In this document: in pieces, positions 7,585 to 14,550 of the stretch
Layout of the letters: the number at the start of each line of letters is the position of its first letter
Numbering within the stretch: position 1 is the first letter of the stretch
DNA from: JAVEVH01 sp964430365
GTDB lineage: Bacteria; Patescibacteriota; Dojkabacteria; SC72
Direction: 5' to 3'
Assembly: GCA_964430365.1 (NCBI GenBank)
Contig: CAYSEU010000008.1
Span: 1 to 22,449, forward strand
DNA length: 22,449 nucleotides
Notes under the pieces: model-generated
The model's database searches: none
What the model was told of the DNA's origin: nothing
The model's input: the letters and a program-made list of their open reading frames with translations, nothing else
Program-made: the position numbers and the translations under genes

Positions 7585-7604
7585 TAATTTGTTTTTTACT
7601 ATTT

Positions 7605-8567
7605 ATGGAAGCATTTAAAGATATAAAGGTTACAATTAGAGAAGAAGAGGGTAATTCCGGTTTGTATGAGATATCTCCTTTACCAAGAGGATATGGTCAT
7701 ACATTAGGAAATGCTTTAAGAAGAATTCTTTACTCTAGTATTAAGGGTTCAGGTATTACAAGTGTTAAGGTTAAGGGAGCTAAGCATGAATACTCCACTT
7801 TAGAGGGAGTTAAAGAAGATTTACTCACCATTATGCTTAACTTAAAGCAGGTAAAATTTAGAGTTGATTCAGAAGATTCTAAAAAGTGTAAATTAGTATT
7901 CAAAGGGAAGGGAATTGTAAAGGCTTCTGATATAGAAGTAGAGAGTGGATTAACAGTTACTACACCAGATGTTGTAATTGCAAATATTACAGATGAGTCT
8001 GGTAGTTTAGAGATGGAAATGATTGTTGAATCAGGTATTGGATATAAAGATGCTACTACTCTAGATAGAACAGCAGAGGGAATGATTCCATTAGATTGTG
8101 ATTTTGCCCCTATTGAGAAAGTAAGTATGAGTGTAGAACAGGCTCGTAAGGGTCAAGAGACTGACTTAGACTCAGTTGTAATTGGTGTTGACACAGATGG
8201 TAGTATTGCCCCTAAAGAGGCATTGCTTCAATCAGCATTAATACTTCAAGATTTCGCAGGAAAAGTAATGATTGCAATGGGTATATCTAAAAAAGAGGTG
8301 GAAGAGAGAGCAGAAGAGATTAATAAGATTGAAATTGTAGAAGAGAGTATAGAGGAAACAGATGAGGCACAAGATTTAAGAATAGAGGATTTACCAATAT
8401 CAAAAAGATCTAAAACAGGATTACTTTCAGGTGGATATAAAACATTGGCAGATTTAAAAAGTGTATCAGTAGATGACCTACTTAACCTCTCTGGGTTTGG
8501 TAATAAGTCTTTAAACGAAGTAGTTGAGTTACTTAATCAGTACGGTATTAATATTAAAGGTGAATAA
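7605..8567 (+). CDS. rpoA: DNA-directed RNA polymerase subunit alpha
   Basis: The alpha subunit dimerises to scaffold RNA polymerase. It has 320 residues. The N-terminal domain shows the dimer motif LPRGYGHTLGNALRRILYSS and the insert-domain segment KGAKHEYSTLEGVKEDLLTIMLNLK. The C-terminal domain, about 255-315, holds the helix-hairpin-helix elements (IEDLPISKRSKTGLLSGGYKT, then LLNLSGFGNKSLNEV) that contact UP elements and activators. An acidic linker (EEINKIEIVEESIEETDE) joins the two. It occupies its standard place between S4 and L17. Confidence 0.98.
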   Translation: MEAFKDIKVTIREEEGNSGLYEISPLPRGYGHTLGNALRRILYSSIKGSGITSVKVKGAKHEYSTLEGVKEDLLTIMLNLKQVKFRVDSEDSKKCKLVFKGKGIVKASDIEVESGLTVTTPDVVIANITDESGSLEMEMIVESGIGYKDATTLDRTAEGMIPLDCDFAPIEKVSMSVEQARKGQETDLDSVVIGVDTDGSIAPKEALLQSALILQDFAGKVMIAMGISKKEVEERAEEINKIEIVEESIEETDEAQDLRIEDLPISKRSKTGLLSGGYKTLADLKSVSVDDLLNLSGFGNKSLNEVVELLNQYGINIKGE

Positions 8568-8572
8568 CTGGA

Positions 8573-9094
8573 ATGTATAAAAGGAATGGTATTAAAAAAT
8601 TAGGAAGAAAGAAATCACATAGAGATGCTTTGATTAAAAACCTTCTTAGATCTGCAATGCTAAGTGGTAAAGTACAGACATCTTCTGTTAAAGCAAAGGT
8701 ATTAAAGGGAGAGTTAACATCTGTTTTTAATAAAGTAAGAAAGAGTAAAGAGGGGGATGTAAGATTAATAAGGGATTTAATGGTTACCTTTGGTAATATG
8801 GAATTGGTAAAGAAAGTAATAGAGATTGCTAAGAAAGATACTACAAAAGTAACAATTAAAAAGATTGGATTTAGAGCAGGTGATAATACAGAGGTATCTC
8901 TAGTAGAAATAACTGGATTTAAAGCTAAAGCTAAGAGTAAGAAAGGAAGTAAAGTAGAAAAGAAGGAAGAAGAGGTAGATGTAGAAGAGAAGAGAGAACA
9001 AAGAAAAGGAATCTTAAACTTAGGTAAAAAGAATATATCTAAGAAAGTAGAACCAGTTCAAAAAGTAAGAGCTAAGGCTAGATCAGGTCTCTAA
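8573..9094 (+). CDS. rplQ: 50S ribosomal protein bL17 (L17) with a C-terminal extension
   Basis: bL17 lies near the peptide exit tunnel. The core spans residues 1-120: a basic N-terminus (KLGRKKSHRDALIKNLLRSAM) and the C-terminal sequence of the fold with IKKIGFRAGDNTEVSLVEITGF. A further 50 or so residues rich in Lys, Glu and Val (KAKSKKGSKVEKKEEEVDVE) bring it to 173, well above the typical 115-130. The tail is low-complexity and probably disordered. It starts 5 nt after rpoA. Confidence 0.94.
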   Translation: MYKRNGIKKLGRKKSHRDALIKNLLRSAMLSGKVQTSSVKAKVLKGELTSVFNKVRKSKEGDVRLIRDLMVTFGNMELVKKVIEIAKKDTTKVTIKKIGFRAGDNTEVSLVEITGFKAKAKSKKGSKVEKKEEEVDVEEKREQRKGILNLGKKNISKKVEPVQKVRAKARSGL

Positions 9095-9111
9095 AATATA
9101 TATTAAAGAAT

Positions 9112-9546
9112 ATGAAGTACAAAACAGATTGGACAAACAAAACAGAAATAGATAGAGTATGGCACATTATCGATGCTAAAGATCAGATACTAGGTAGAGT
9201 AGCTACTAAGATAGCTTCTTTACTAATTGGTAAAGAGAAAGTAAATATAGTACCTAATGTAGATGGTGGAGATTTTGTAATTGTTTTAAATAGTGATAAC
9301 GTAAAACTAACAAGGGGTAAGGAATCTAAAAAGATGTATTACAGGCATACAGGATATCCTGGTGGATTAAAAGAGATTGTATTTGAAGATCAGATTAAGA
9401 AAGATTCTAGAAGAGTAATAGAGTTAGCAGTAAAGAATATGTTACCTAAAAACAAGTTAAGAGATAACAGAATGAATAGACTTTTCGTATATAAGGGAGG
9501 AGAGCATAAACAGGCAGCTCAAAATCCTAAAGAGTATAAATTATAA
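9112..9546 (+). CDS. rplM: 50S ribosomal protein uL13 (L13)
   Basis: uL13 is an early assembly protein of the large subunit. The 144 residues show WHIIDAKDQILGRVATKIASLL, the VNIVPNVDGGDFVIVLN segment, KMYYRHTGYPGGLKE and the C-terminal VKNMLPKNKLRDNRMNRLFVY with GGEHKQAAQNP. The rplM-rpsI pair follows rplQ, a common arrangement where the alpha and L13 operons are fused. Confidence 0.97.
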   Translation: MKYKTDWTNKTEIDRVWHIIDAKDQILGRVATKIASLLIGKEKVNIVPNVDGGDFVIVLNSDNVKLTRGKESKKMYYRHTGYPGGLKEIVFEDQIKKDSRRVIELAVKNMLPKNKLRDNRMNRLFVYKGGEHKQAAQNPKEYKL

Positions 9547-9557
9547 TTATATCTAGA

Positions 9558-9956
9558 GTGAGTAAGGAGAAATATTTTGAAGGGGTCGGTCGAAGAAAAT
9601 CCTCTACAGCAAGAGTAAGAATATATTCTGGAGAGAAAGCTTCTACTGTTAACGGTAAATCTATAGAGGAGTATTTCCAGGGTATTAAGGATGCTAATGA
9701 TAAAACAAATAAAGCATTACTAGTTACAGAGTTAAAAGATAAATATTACTTTACTGCAAAGGTAAGTGGTAGTGGATTACCTTCTCAGATAGATGCTATA
9801 AGTTTGGGTCTTAGTAGGGCACTCTACTATATGGATGAGTCTCTTAAGCCTATACTAAGAAAATACAATCTTGTTTCTAGAGATGCTAGAGAGGTAGAGA
9901 GGAAGAAATATAATCATAGAAAAGCTAGAAAAAAGCCACAATTCTCAAAGAGATAG
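9558..9956 (+). CDS. rpsI: 30S ribosomal protein uS9 (S9)
   Basis: uS9 is a head protein whose C-terminal tail touches P-site tRNA. It has 132 residues with GVGRRKSSTARVRIYSGE near the start, VSGSGLPSQIDAISLGLSRAL in the core and the conserved tail ERKKYNHRKARKKPQFSKR. It starts with GTG at 9558, the only clear non-ATG start among the ribosomal genes here; no later ATG would preserve the family N-terminus. It is the last gene of the cluster, followed by an inverted-repeat terminator. Confidence 0.96.
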   Translation: MSKEKYFEGVGRRKSSTARVRIYSGEKASTVNGKSIEEYFQGIKDANDKTNKALLVTELKDKYYFTAKVSGSGLPSQIDAISLGLSRALYYMDESLKPILRKYNLVSRDAREVERKKYNHRKARKKPQFSKR

Positions 9957-10025
9957 AAGCCTAATTAAAAAGGCCAATTGAATATTTCAAAAGCTGTTTA
10001 ACTATTTTTCAGCCTTTTTTGGCTT
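9957..10025. terminator. Inverted-repeat terminator, possibly bidirectional
   Basis: AAGCC (9957-9961) pairs with GGCTT (10021-10025), and AAAAAGGC (9967-9974) pairs with GCCTTTTT (10012-10019). Inside lies an alternative hairpin, GCTG (9993-9996) with CAGC (10010-10013), followed on the plus strand by CTTTTTT. On the minus strand the mirror hairpins are followed by TTTTG and by TTTTTAATT. It can end both the rpsI transcript and the small minus-strand unit that faces it. The stems are weak, so the exact stop point is uncertain. Confidence 0.55.
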
Positions 10026-10079
10026 AACTTTTAGAGTTTTAACTTTCTTAGAGTCTAATACTGCTTTACATTTTGACAT
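10002..10079 (-). CDS. Candidate 25-residue lysine-rich peptide
   Basis: On the minus strand an ATG at 10079 opens a 25-codon frame ending at TAG (10002-10004). The product starts MSKCKAVLDSKK and ends KPKKAEK; it has nine lysines and a single cysteine. No family is recognised. What makes it notable is the perfect-consensus promoter just upstream, giving a leader of about 23 nt, and the shared terminator at its end. It could be a small protein, a leader peptide or a precursor for the radical-SAM operon that diverges from it. The transcript may instead be a small non-coding RNA, with the ORF fortuitous. Confidence 0.35.
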   Translation of the reverse strand: MSKCKAVLDSKKVKTLKVKPKKAEK

Positions 10080-10108
10080 AAAAGTTATGTCTAATATTTT
10101 ATTATCTA

Positions 10109-10138
10109 ATTATATTTAGTTTATATATGGCTTGTCAA
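10109..10138 (-). promoter_or_regulatory. Consensus minus-strand promoter
   Basis: Read on the minus strand, TTGACA (10138-10133) and TATAAT (10114-10109) match both sigma70 boxes perfectly, with an 18-nt spacer. The predicted start is near 10102 and the transcript runs toward 9957. It is the best promoter match in the window, yet no long gene lies downstream of it on that strand. The region downstream is either the 25-codon ORF or a small RNA. Confidence 0.7.
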
Positions 10139-10159
10139 TGGATATATTGTTCTGATAAT
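10132..10159 (+). promoter_or_regulatory. Plus-strand promoter for the radical-SAM operon
   Basis: TTGTCA (10132-10137) and GATAAT (10154-10159) are 16 nt apart. The predicted start is near 10166, about 37 nt before the ATG of the RNHCP gene. Its -35 box overlaps the -35 box of the minus-strand promoter, so the two polymerases would compete for one site. Confidence 0.5.
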
Positions 10160-10202
10160 ACTTTTGTTATATAATCCTGTAATAAATATATTCTATAGCA
10201 CT

Positions 10203-10589
10203 ATGAATGAGAAGTCGGAAAGCGATATATTTAGCGAAGAGGAAGAAGAAACCTTTATAGATAGTGAGAGGGTGCCAATGGGAAAAAAGTTCGAACGAAA
10301 AATTGAAGATTTTTCTTGCGAGAACTGTGGTACTTCTGTGAAAGGAGACGGTTATACAGATCATTGTCCTTCCTGCCTTTACTCCAAACATGTAGATATT
10401 AATCCTGGCGATAGGAATTGTGATTGTAAGGGTCTTATGGAACCTGTAGCTGCTGAAGTAAAGAAAGATGGTTATAGAATATATTACAAATGTTTAGAGT
10501 GTGACTATACTCACCGAGTTCGAAGTTCTCCAGAAGATAATTTTGAAGCTATTTTGCCACTAATAGGAAAACCTATTGAAGATAAATAA
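10203..10589 (+). CDS. RNHCP domain zinc-finger-like protein
   Basis: A 128-residue protein with an acidic N-terminus (SEEEEE) followed by an RNHCP-type domain from about residue 37: C39-x2-C42, DHCPSCLYSKHVDINPGDR (first C at 55, next at 58), CxC and GLMEP, then YYKCLECDYTHRVR and a final DNFEAILPLIG. The name-giving RNHCP motif reads YTDHCP here. The domain is a small cysteine-rich fold, presumed to bind zinc; its function is unknown. An in-frame ATG at 10278 preceded by GAGAGGG is a credible alternative start that would drop the acidic segment. The gene leads the operon and ends 16 nt before the radical-SAM ATG. Confidence 0.8.
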   Translation: MNEKSESDIFSEEEEETFIDSERVPMGKKFERKIEDFSCENCGTSVKGDGYTDHCPSCLYSKHVDINPGDRNCDCKGLMEPVAAEVKKDGYRIYYKCLECDYTHRVRSSPEDNFEAILPLIGKPIEDK

Positions 10590-10605
10590 ATTTATTCATA
10601 AACAA

Positions 10606-12774
10606 ATGGAGAAACCAAGACTTGAACATTACTCCGTTCCCCACTTAGTCCATATTGAGATGACATATTCCTGTAACGCAAAATGCTTCTTTTGTTACAA
10701 TCCATATCGGGATAGCCCAATAGATTACAACAAAATAGATCAAGTAGTTAAAGCTGTAAGTAAATCTCACATACCTCATGTATATCTAATTGGAGGAGAA
10801 CCATCTCTTTTAGAGCCTAAGAAATTAAATGAATATATAGACTTACTTTCGAAAACTTCATCAGTAACAATTGTCACAAATGGATTGAGATATATAGAAG
10901 GGATGTCTAAAGATTTAGCATGCCTTGGAGTAGCAATACATGGAGATGCAGAGACGCAGGAGTGGTTGTCTGGAGTAAAAGGAGGTTATTCTAGAACAGT
11001 AGAAAATATCAAGAAGTATGTTAGAGAGGGTTTTGATGTAAGATGTATTCCTGTTTTAACATCAAAAAACTATGATCAGATTTACAATATTATCAAACTT
11101 GCCAAAGAGTTGGGTATGGAGAGTGTATTTGTAGATAAGTTTGAAATTGGAGGTATGGGGTTGGATATGGCGAACCAACTTAAGCCATCTTTAGAACAGT
11201 TTAAGGTATCCTTGGGGCAAATGATAAAAGCTAGAGATGAATTTCATATACCAGTTGGTTTTGGTACCGCAATACCATACTGTTTAGATGAGAGACTAAT
11301 AAAAGAAGAAATGTTTGCAAACTGTGGTGTAGGAGTAACCTTTGCAGCAGTCAACCCTAATGGAGATTTCAGGATATGTAATCAAAGTGAAATCGTATAT
11401 GGCAATGTTCTTAAGGAGCCAATAGAAGAAATTTGGAAAAAGAAATCTTTAGAAGATTTTCGTAATTTATCATGGACTCAAAGTCCTTGTGATAATTGTA
11501 TTCTTGTAACCGAGTGTACTGGTGGATGTAAAGTAGATCTTTCTTGTTCTTCTGGTTATTGTATAGATTACCATATTAGAGAGAATCAGGAGGAACTTGT
11601 AAGTACGGATGAGGTAACAAAATTATGGGAAGAAAGAGAGAGAAAAATAGAAAAGAAATTCTCCAAAATATCCTACCCAAGGGAGTATAGAGAGTTTACT
11701 GTGGATAAACATATAAATATTATAAGAAAACATAAAGAGAATTATCTAATAACAAGATATCAGACCATTATAATCGATGATTTAACAATTGAAATTGTAG
11801 AGAAAATAATGTCGGGGATAAACAAGGAGAAGGATCTAATTGAAGCTTTTAAGGATAGAATAGAAAAGAAGGAGATAAGAAAATTCTTAAGTAAACTAGA
11901 AATTGCTGAAGCCATATCTAGTGTTAAGATAAAGAGTATGGATTGGGAAATTACAGGAAATTGTAATTTAGACTGTAAACATTGCATAGTTTCATCTCCT
12001 CACAGTACAGAATCTATAACAGTCGAACAGATAATCAGAGCAATCAATAAATTATATGATAATGGTTTGCGAGAAATTTCATTTACGGGTGGGGAACCTC
12101 TGCTTCTTCCTGGCATTATAGATATCTTGAAATATAATAAAGAGAAAGGTATTAAATCAAGAATTTTAACAAATGGCATATTACTCTCAAAAGATATTGT
12201 AAAAGAACTATCTAAATTAGTATCAGAAATAGGTGTAAGTTTGGATGGAGTTACTGAGGATGCTAACGATTCTATTAGAGGTAAGGGCTCCTATAAGAAA
12301 ATAATAGAGGGGATTAAAAACTTAAAAGAAGATGGTGTTGATTTCTCTATTTATTTTACCTTGCATAGGAAAAATAAGGATATAAAAAAGATAATTCAGT
12401 TCGCAAAAAAACTAGGTGCGAATAGCTGTAGAATAAATCAAATTACCAAAAGAGGTAGAGCAGTGAATCAATATGAAGAGAACTTTTTTGTAGATCTTAA
12501 GAATTTCGTAGATACCTCGGATGAAGATAAATGTGAATTGGACTCTAGTCATATGTTTGTGAATCCTTCGGGTGATTGTTTCCCTTGTGTGGAAATATCT
12601 CAGATAGAAGGCAAACCATTAGGGAATATATTTAGTACGGAGATTGTAGATATACATAAGAATTTAAAGGAGTTTGTTATTAGAAATAAGGGGAAGGATT
12701 GTCCGTATTGTATGGTAATAGAGGAGTTCGAAACAATCTGCTTAGATAAAGATTTAACTTGCAAATCAGTATGA
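10606..12774 (+). CDS. Tandem radical-SAM/SPASM protein with a central PqqD/RRE-like domain
   Basis: Two radical-SAM enzymes are fused in one 722-residue chain. Module 1 has C23-x3-C27-x2-C30 and GGEPS. It is followed by a textbook SPASM domain: C240-x12-G-x4-C258, then C295-x2-C298-x5-C304-x3-C308 and C314/C319. Residues of about 365-440 look like a PqqD winged-helix domain (TIIIDDLTIEIVEKI, then IRKFLSKLEIAEAI), the fold that binds leader peptides in RiPP maturation. Module 2 has C453-x3-C457-x2-C460, FTGGEPLL, and a reduced SPASM/twitch region with another C-x12-G-x4-C, CPYC and later cysteines. The ATG at 10606 is preferred; TTG at 10576 would overlap the RNHCP gene. The stop overlaps the next start (ATGA). 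Radical SAM chemistry is certain by motif; peptide modification is inferred. Confidence 0.9.
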   Translation: MEKPRLEHYSVPHLVHIEMTYSCNAKCFFCYNPYRDSPIDYNKIDQVVKAVSKSHIPHVYLIGGEPSLLEPKKLNEYIDLLSKTSSVTIVTNGLRYIEGMSKDLACLGVAIHGDAETQEWLSGVKGGYSRTVENIKKYVREGFDVRCIPVLTSKNYDQIYNIIKLAKELGMESVFVDKFEIGGMGLDMANQLKPSLEQFKVSLGQMIKARDEFHIPVGFGTAIPYCLDERLIKEEMFANCGVGVTFAAVNPNGDFRICNQSEIVYGNVLKEPIEEIWKKKSLEDFRNLSWTQSPCDNCILVTECTGGCKVDLSCSSGYCIDYHIRENQEELVSTDEVTKLWEERERKIEKKFSKISYPREYREFTVDKHINIIRKHKENYLITRYQTIIIDDLTIEIVEKIMSGINKEKDLIEAFKDRIEKKEIRKFLSKLEIAEAISSVKIKSMDWEITGNCNLDCKHCIVSSPHSTESITVEQIIRAINKLYDNGLREISFTGGEPLLLPGIIDILKYNKEKGIKSRILTNGILLSKDIVKELSKLVSEIGVSLDGVTEDANDSIRGKGSYKKIIEGIKNLKEDGVDFSIYFTLHRKNKDIKKIIQFAKKLGANSCRINQITKRGRAVNQYEENFFVDLKNFVDTSDEDKCELDSSHMFVNPSGDCFPCVEISQIEGKPLGNIFSTEIVDIHKNLKEFVIRNKGKDCPYCMVIEEFETICLDKDLTCKSV

Positions 12775-13946
12775 AGAGAGCAGAAAGAAGTTACCTAAGA
12801 GATGTATATATTAATAATTTCGAAATTGGTGATGGAGATAAACAGATAGACGAGGGGACTTATGAGGTGGATAAAGCATATGATAGCTCAGGAATAGTTT
12901 TTCTATCTGAGTGGTTTTTTGATGAAAAGGTTCATAAATACACGGGATTAAATAATAAATCCTTTGAGTTTGATAATACGATTCCTACGCAATATAAGTT
13001 CCCAGATTCAAATCAAGAATTAAATAAAGCTATTAAAGACTTTCATATTAAAGAGGGATTCCTCTGTAATAACTCTGAAATCTTTATTACCGAGGGTTCT
13101 ACACCCATGATAGCTTCTATGGTTATCTTTGCGAAAGCATATGGCTTCAAAAGAATCTATTCTATATCTCCTCTCTATTTTAATATTTTTAAAGTGGCCG
13201 ATTTAATTGATATCCCAATAAATCCTATAAATAAGACCTTAACTGCAAGCAATGATGAATTAGATCTCCCTAGTGAGAAGTCAATGCTTTTTATTACAGA
13301 TCCAATATGGTCGATTGGTCAGCATCATCCCTCTCAGATTATGGAGAGGCTAAGGGAGTGGCAAAAGGAGACGGAATCATTAATTTTTGTAGATGGATCT
13401 TTTTCGTATACTGATTGGTACTCAAAGGAGCATAAAGAACCTTCTTCGATTCTAGATCCAGAACTAACATTCCGTTTAATATGTCCCACAAAGACTTTGG
13501 CTTTAAATGGTTTACGATTTTCCTATTTAATCTGTCCAGAAGAGTTTAAAAAGGAGCTATCAAGAATAACTTGTTCTACAATTGGATCTAGTTCTCACTA
13601 TAGTTTTGTTCTTAGACCAATGATGTTTGAGAATATGATAGAGGAGAGGGTAAATCCTATAGGGGCATTCTCTAAAAAGAGGTTTGGTGAGATAAAAGAA
13701 TTACTTGAGGAAAATAATATAGAATATTTTAGGCCAGATTGTGGCTTCTTTATGTTCGCTAATATTCAAGATTTCTTTAAAAGGAATGATTTATTTTCGA
13801 AATATATGTGGATTCCAAATAAAGGATTAGATATCTTTGATAAAAAGTTATCAGGATATGCTAAATTGAATCTTATTATGAGAGGAGATAGTTTTAACAG
13901 ATTAAAATCAGATTTAGAGCAATGTGGATCTAGAAGAGACAAATAA
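12771..13946 (+). CDS. PLP-dependent aminotransferase-like protein (fold type I)
   Basis: A 391-residue class I/II aminotransferase-like protein. ITEGSTPMIASM matches the phosphate-binding glycine/serine turn, VDGSFSYTDW carries the pyridine-contacting Asp (D208), and CPTKTLALNGLRFSY carries the Schiff-base lysine (K241) followed by the GxR region. The usual NPxNPTG loop is replaced by TDPIWSIGQHHPSQ, so substrate handling is probably unusual. The ATG at 12771 overlaps the radical-SAM stop by four bases, implying coupled translation and a joint pathway. It may transaminate, decarboxylate or otherwise act on an amino-acid-derived product of the radical-SAM protein; the reaction cannot be read from the sequence. 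Confidence 0.8.
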   Translation: MKRAERSYLRDVYINNFEIGDGDKQIDEGTYEVDKAYDSSGIVFLSEWFFDEKVHKYTGLNNKSFEFDNTIPTQYKFPDSNQELNKAIKDFHIKEGFLCNNSEIFITEGSTPMIASMVIFAKAYGFKRIYSISPLYFNIFKVADLIDIPINPINKTLTASNDELDLPSEKSMLFITDPIWSIGQHHPSQIMERLREWQKETESLIFVDGSFSYTDWYSKEHKEPSSILDPELTFRLICPTKTLALNGLRFSYLICPEEFKKELSRITCSTIGSSSHYSFVLRPMMFENMIEERVNPIGAFSKKRFGEIKELLEENNIEYFRPDCGFFMFANIQDFFKRNDLFSKYMWIPNKGLDIFDKKLSGYAKLNLIMRGDSFNRLKSDLEQCGSRRDK

Positions 13947-14493
13947 GCAATTAAGAGAGATATACAATGGGATTGAAGAGTACTGTGATCATTGTGATTT
14001 ATGTTGTTTTACATATGGATGGATACTACCTTGCGAGTCGAGGAAATATTCTAAAGTAACCAACCTAATGACCATAAATGAGGAGGTTATATGTTTTGAC
14101 TCCTTTGAAGAGAATAAGTATGGGGAAAAGATTTTAGAAAAAATACCTAGGTGCAAATTTTATAAAGAAAAAGGATGCCAGATTCATAAAATTAAACCAT
14201 TTGATTGTCTTCTATATCCTGTAAAAGTTTTGTATTATCCCAAGGAAAGAAGGTATGCCGTAGTTCTGAGTTTGGATTGCCCATATACAGAGAGTTTAGA
14301 TGAAGAACATCGAAAATATCTTACAAAAAAGATTCTATCTTTCTTTTCCTCCATGTCACCTAAAATAAAGTCGGAATATTTCAGGCTAGTGAAAGAGTGG
14401 GAACAGATTACAAAACCAAAGAAGTTTGAATGTTTAGAAATACTCTCTTACTCTGAGAAAGAAGTTGAAGATTTGGAAATACTTGAAACCTAA
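13924..14493 (+). CDS. YkgJ-family cysteine-cluster protein
   Basis: A 189-residue protein of the zinc/iron-chelating (YkgJ-like) type. C21-x2-C24-x2-C27-C28 lies near the N-terminus, followed by PRCKFYKEKGCQIHKIKPF and DCLLYPV, the standard pattern of this family, and a later DCPY. Members are proposed to bind metal or an iron-sulfur cluster; several accompany radical-SAM or oxygenase genes. The GTG start at 13924 lies 23 nt inside the aminotransferase gene, and no nearby in-frame ATG precedes the cysteine motif. It is the last gene of the operon. Involvement in maturing or protecting the clusters of the neighbouring enzyme is an inference. Confidence 0.8.
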   Translation: MDLEETNKQLREIYNGIEEYCDHCDLCCFTYGWILPCESRKYSKVTNLMTINEEVICFDSFEENKYGEKILEKIPRCKFYKEKGCQIHKIKPFDCLLYPVKVLYYPKERRYAVVLSLDCPYTESLDEEHRKYLTKKILSFFSSMSPKIKSEYFRLVKEWEQITKPKKFECLEILSYSEKEVEDLEILET

Positions 14494-14522
14494 TTGATTC
14501 CCCCCAATATTTAATATATATT
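14494..14522 (+). promoter_or_regulatory. Probable promoter for the DUF4349 gene
   Basis: TTGATT (14494-14499) and TATATT (14517-14522) are separated by 17 nt, with a start near 14529 and an ATG at 14551. The surrounding DNA is very AT-rich, which raises the chance of a random match. A run of six C residues lies in the spacer. Confidence 0.45.
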
Positions 14523-14550
14523 CTATATATATTTAATACTTTTTTTATCT

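Noticed and set aside
10127..10174. 15-codon plus-strand ORF MACQWIYCSDNTFVI before the RNHCP gene
   Set aside because: It lies across the predicted promoter boxes and would begin before the predicted transcription start, so it is probably not translated.
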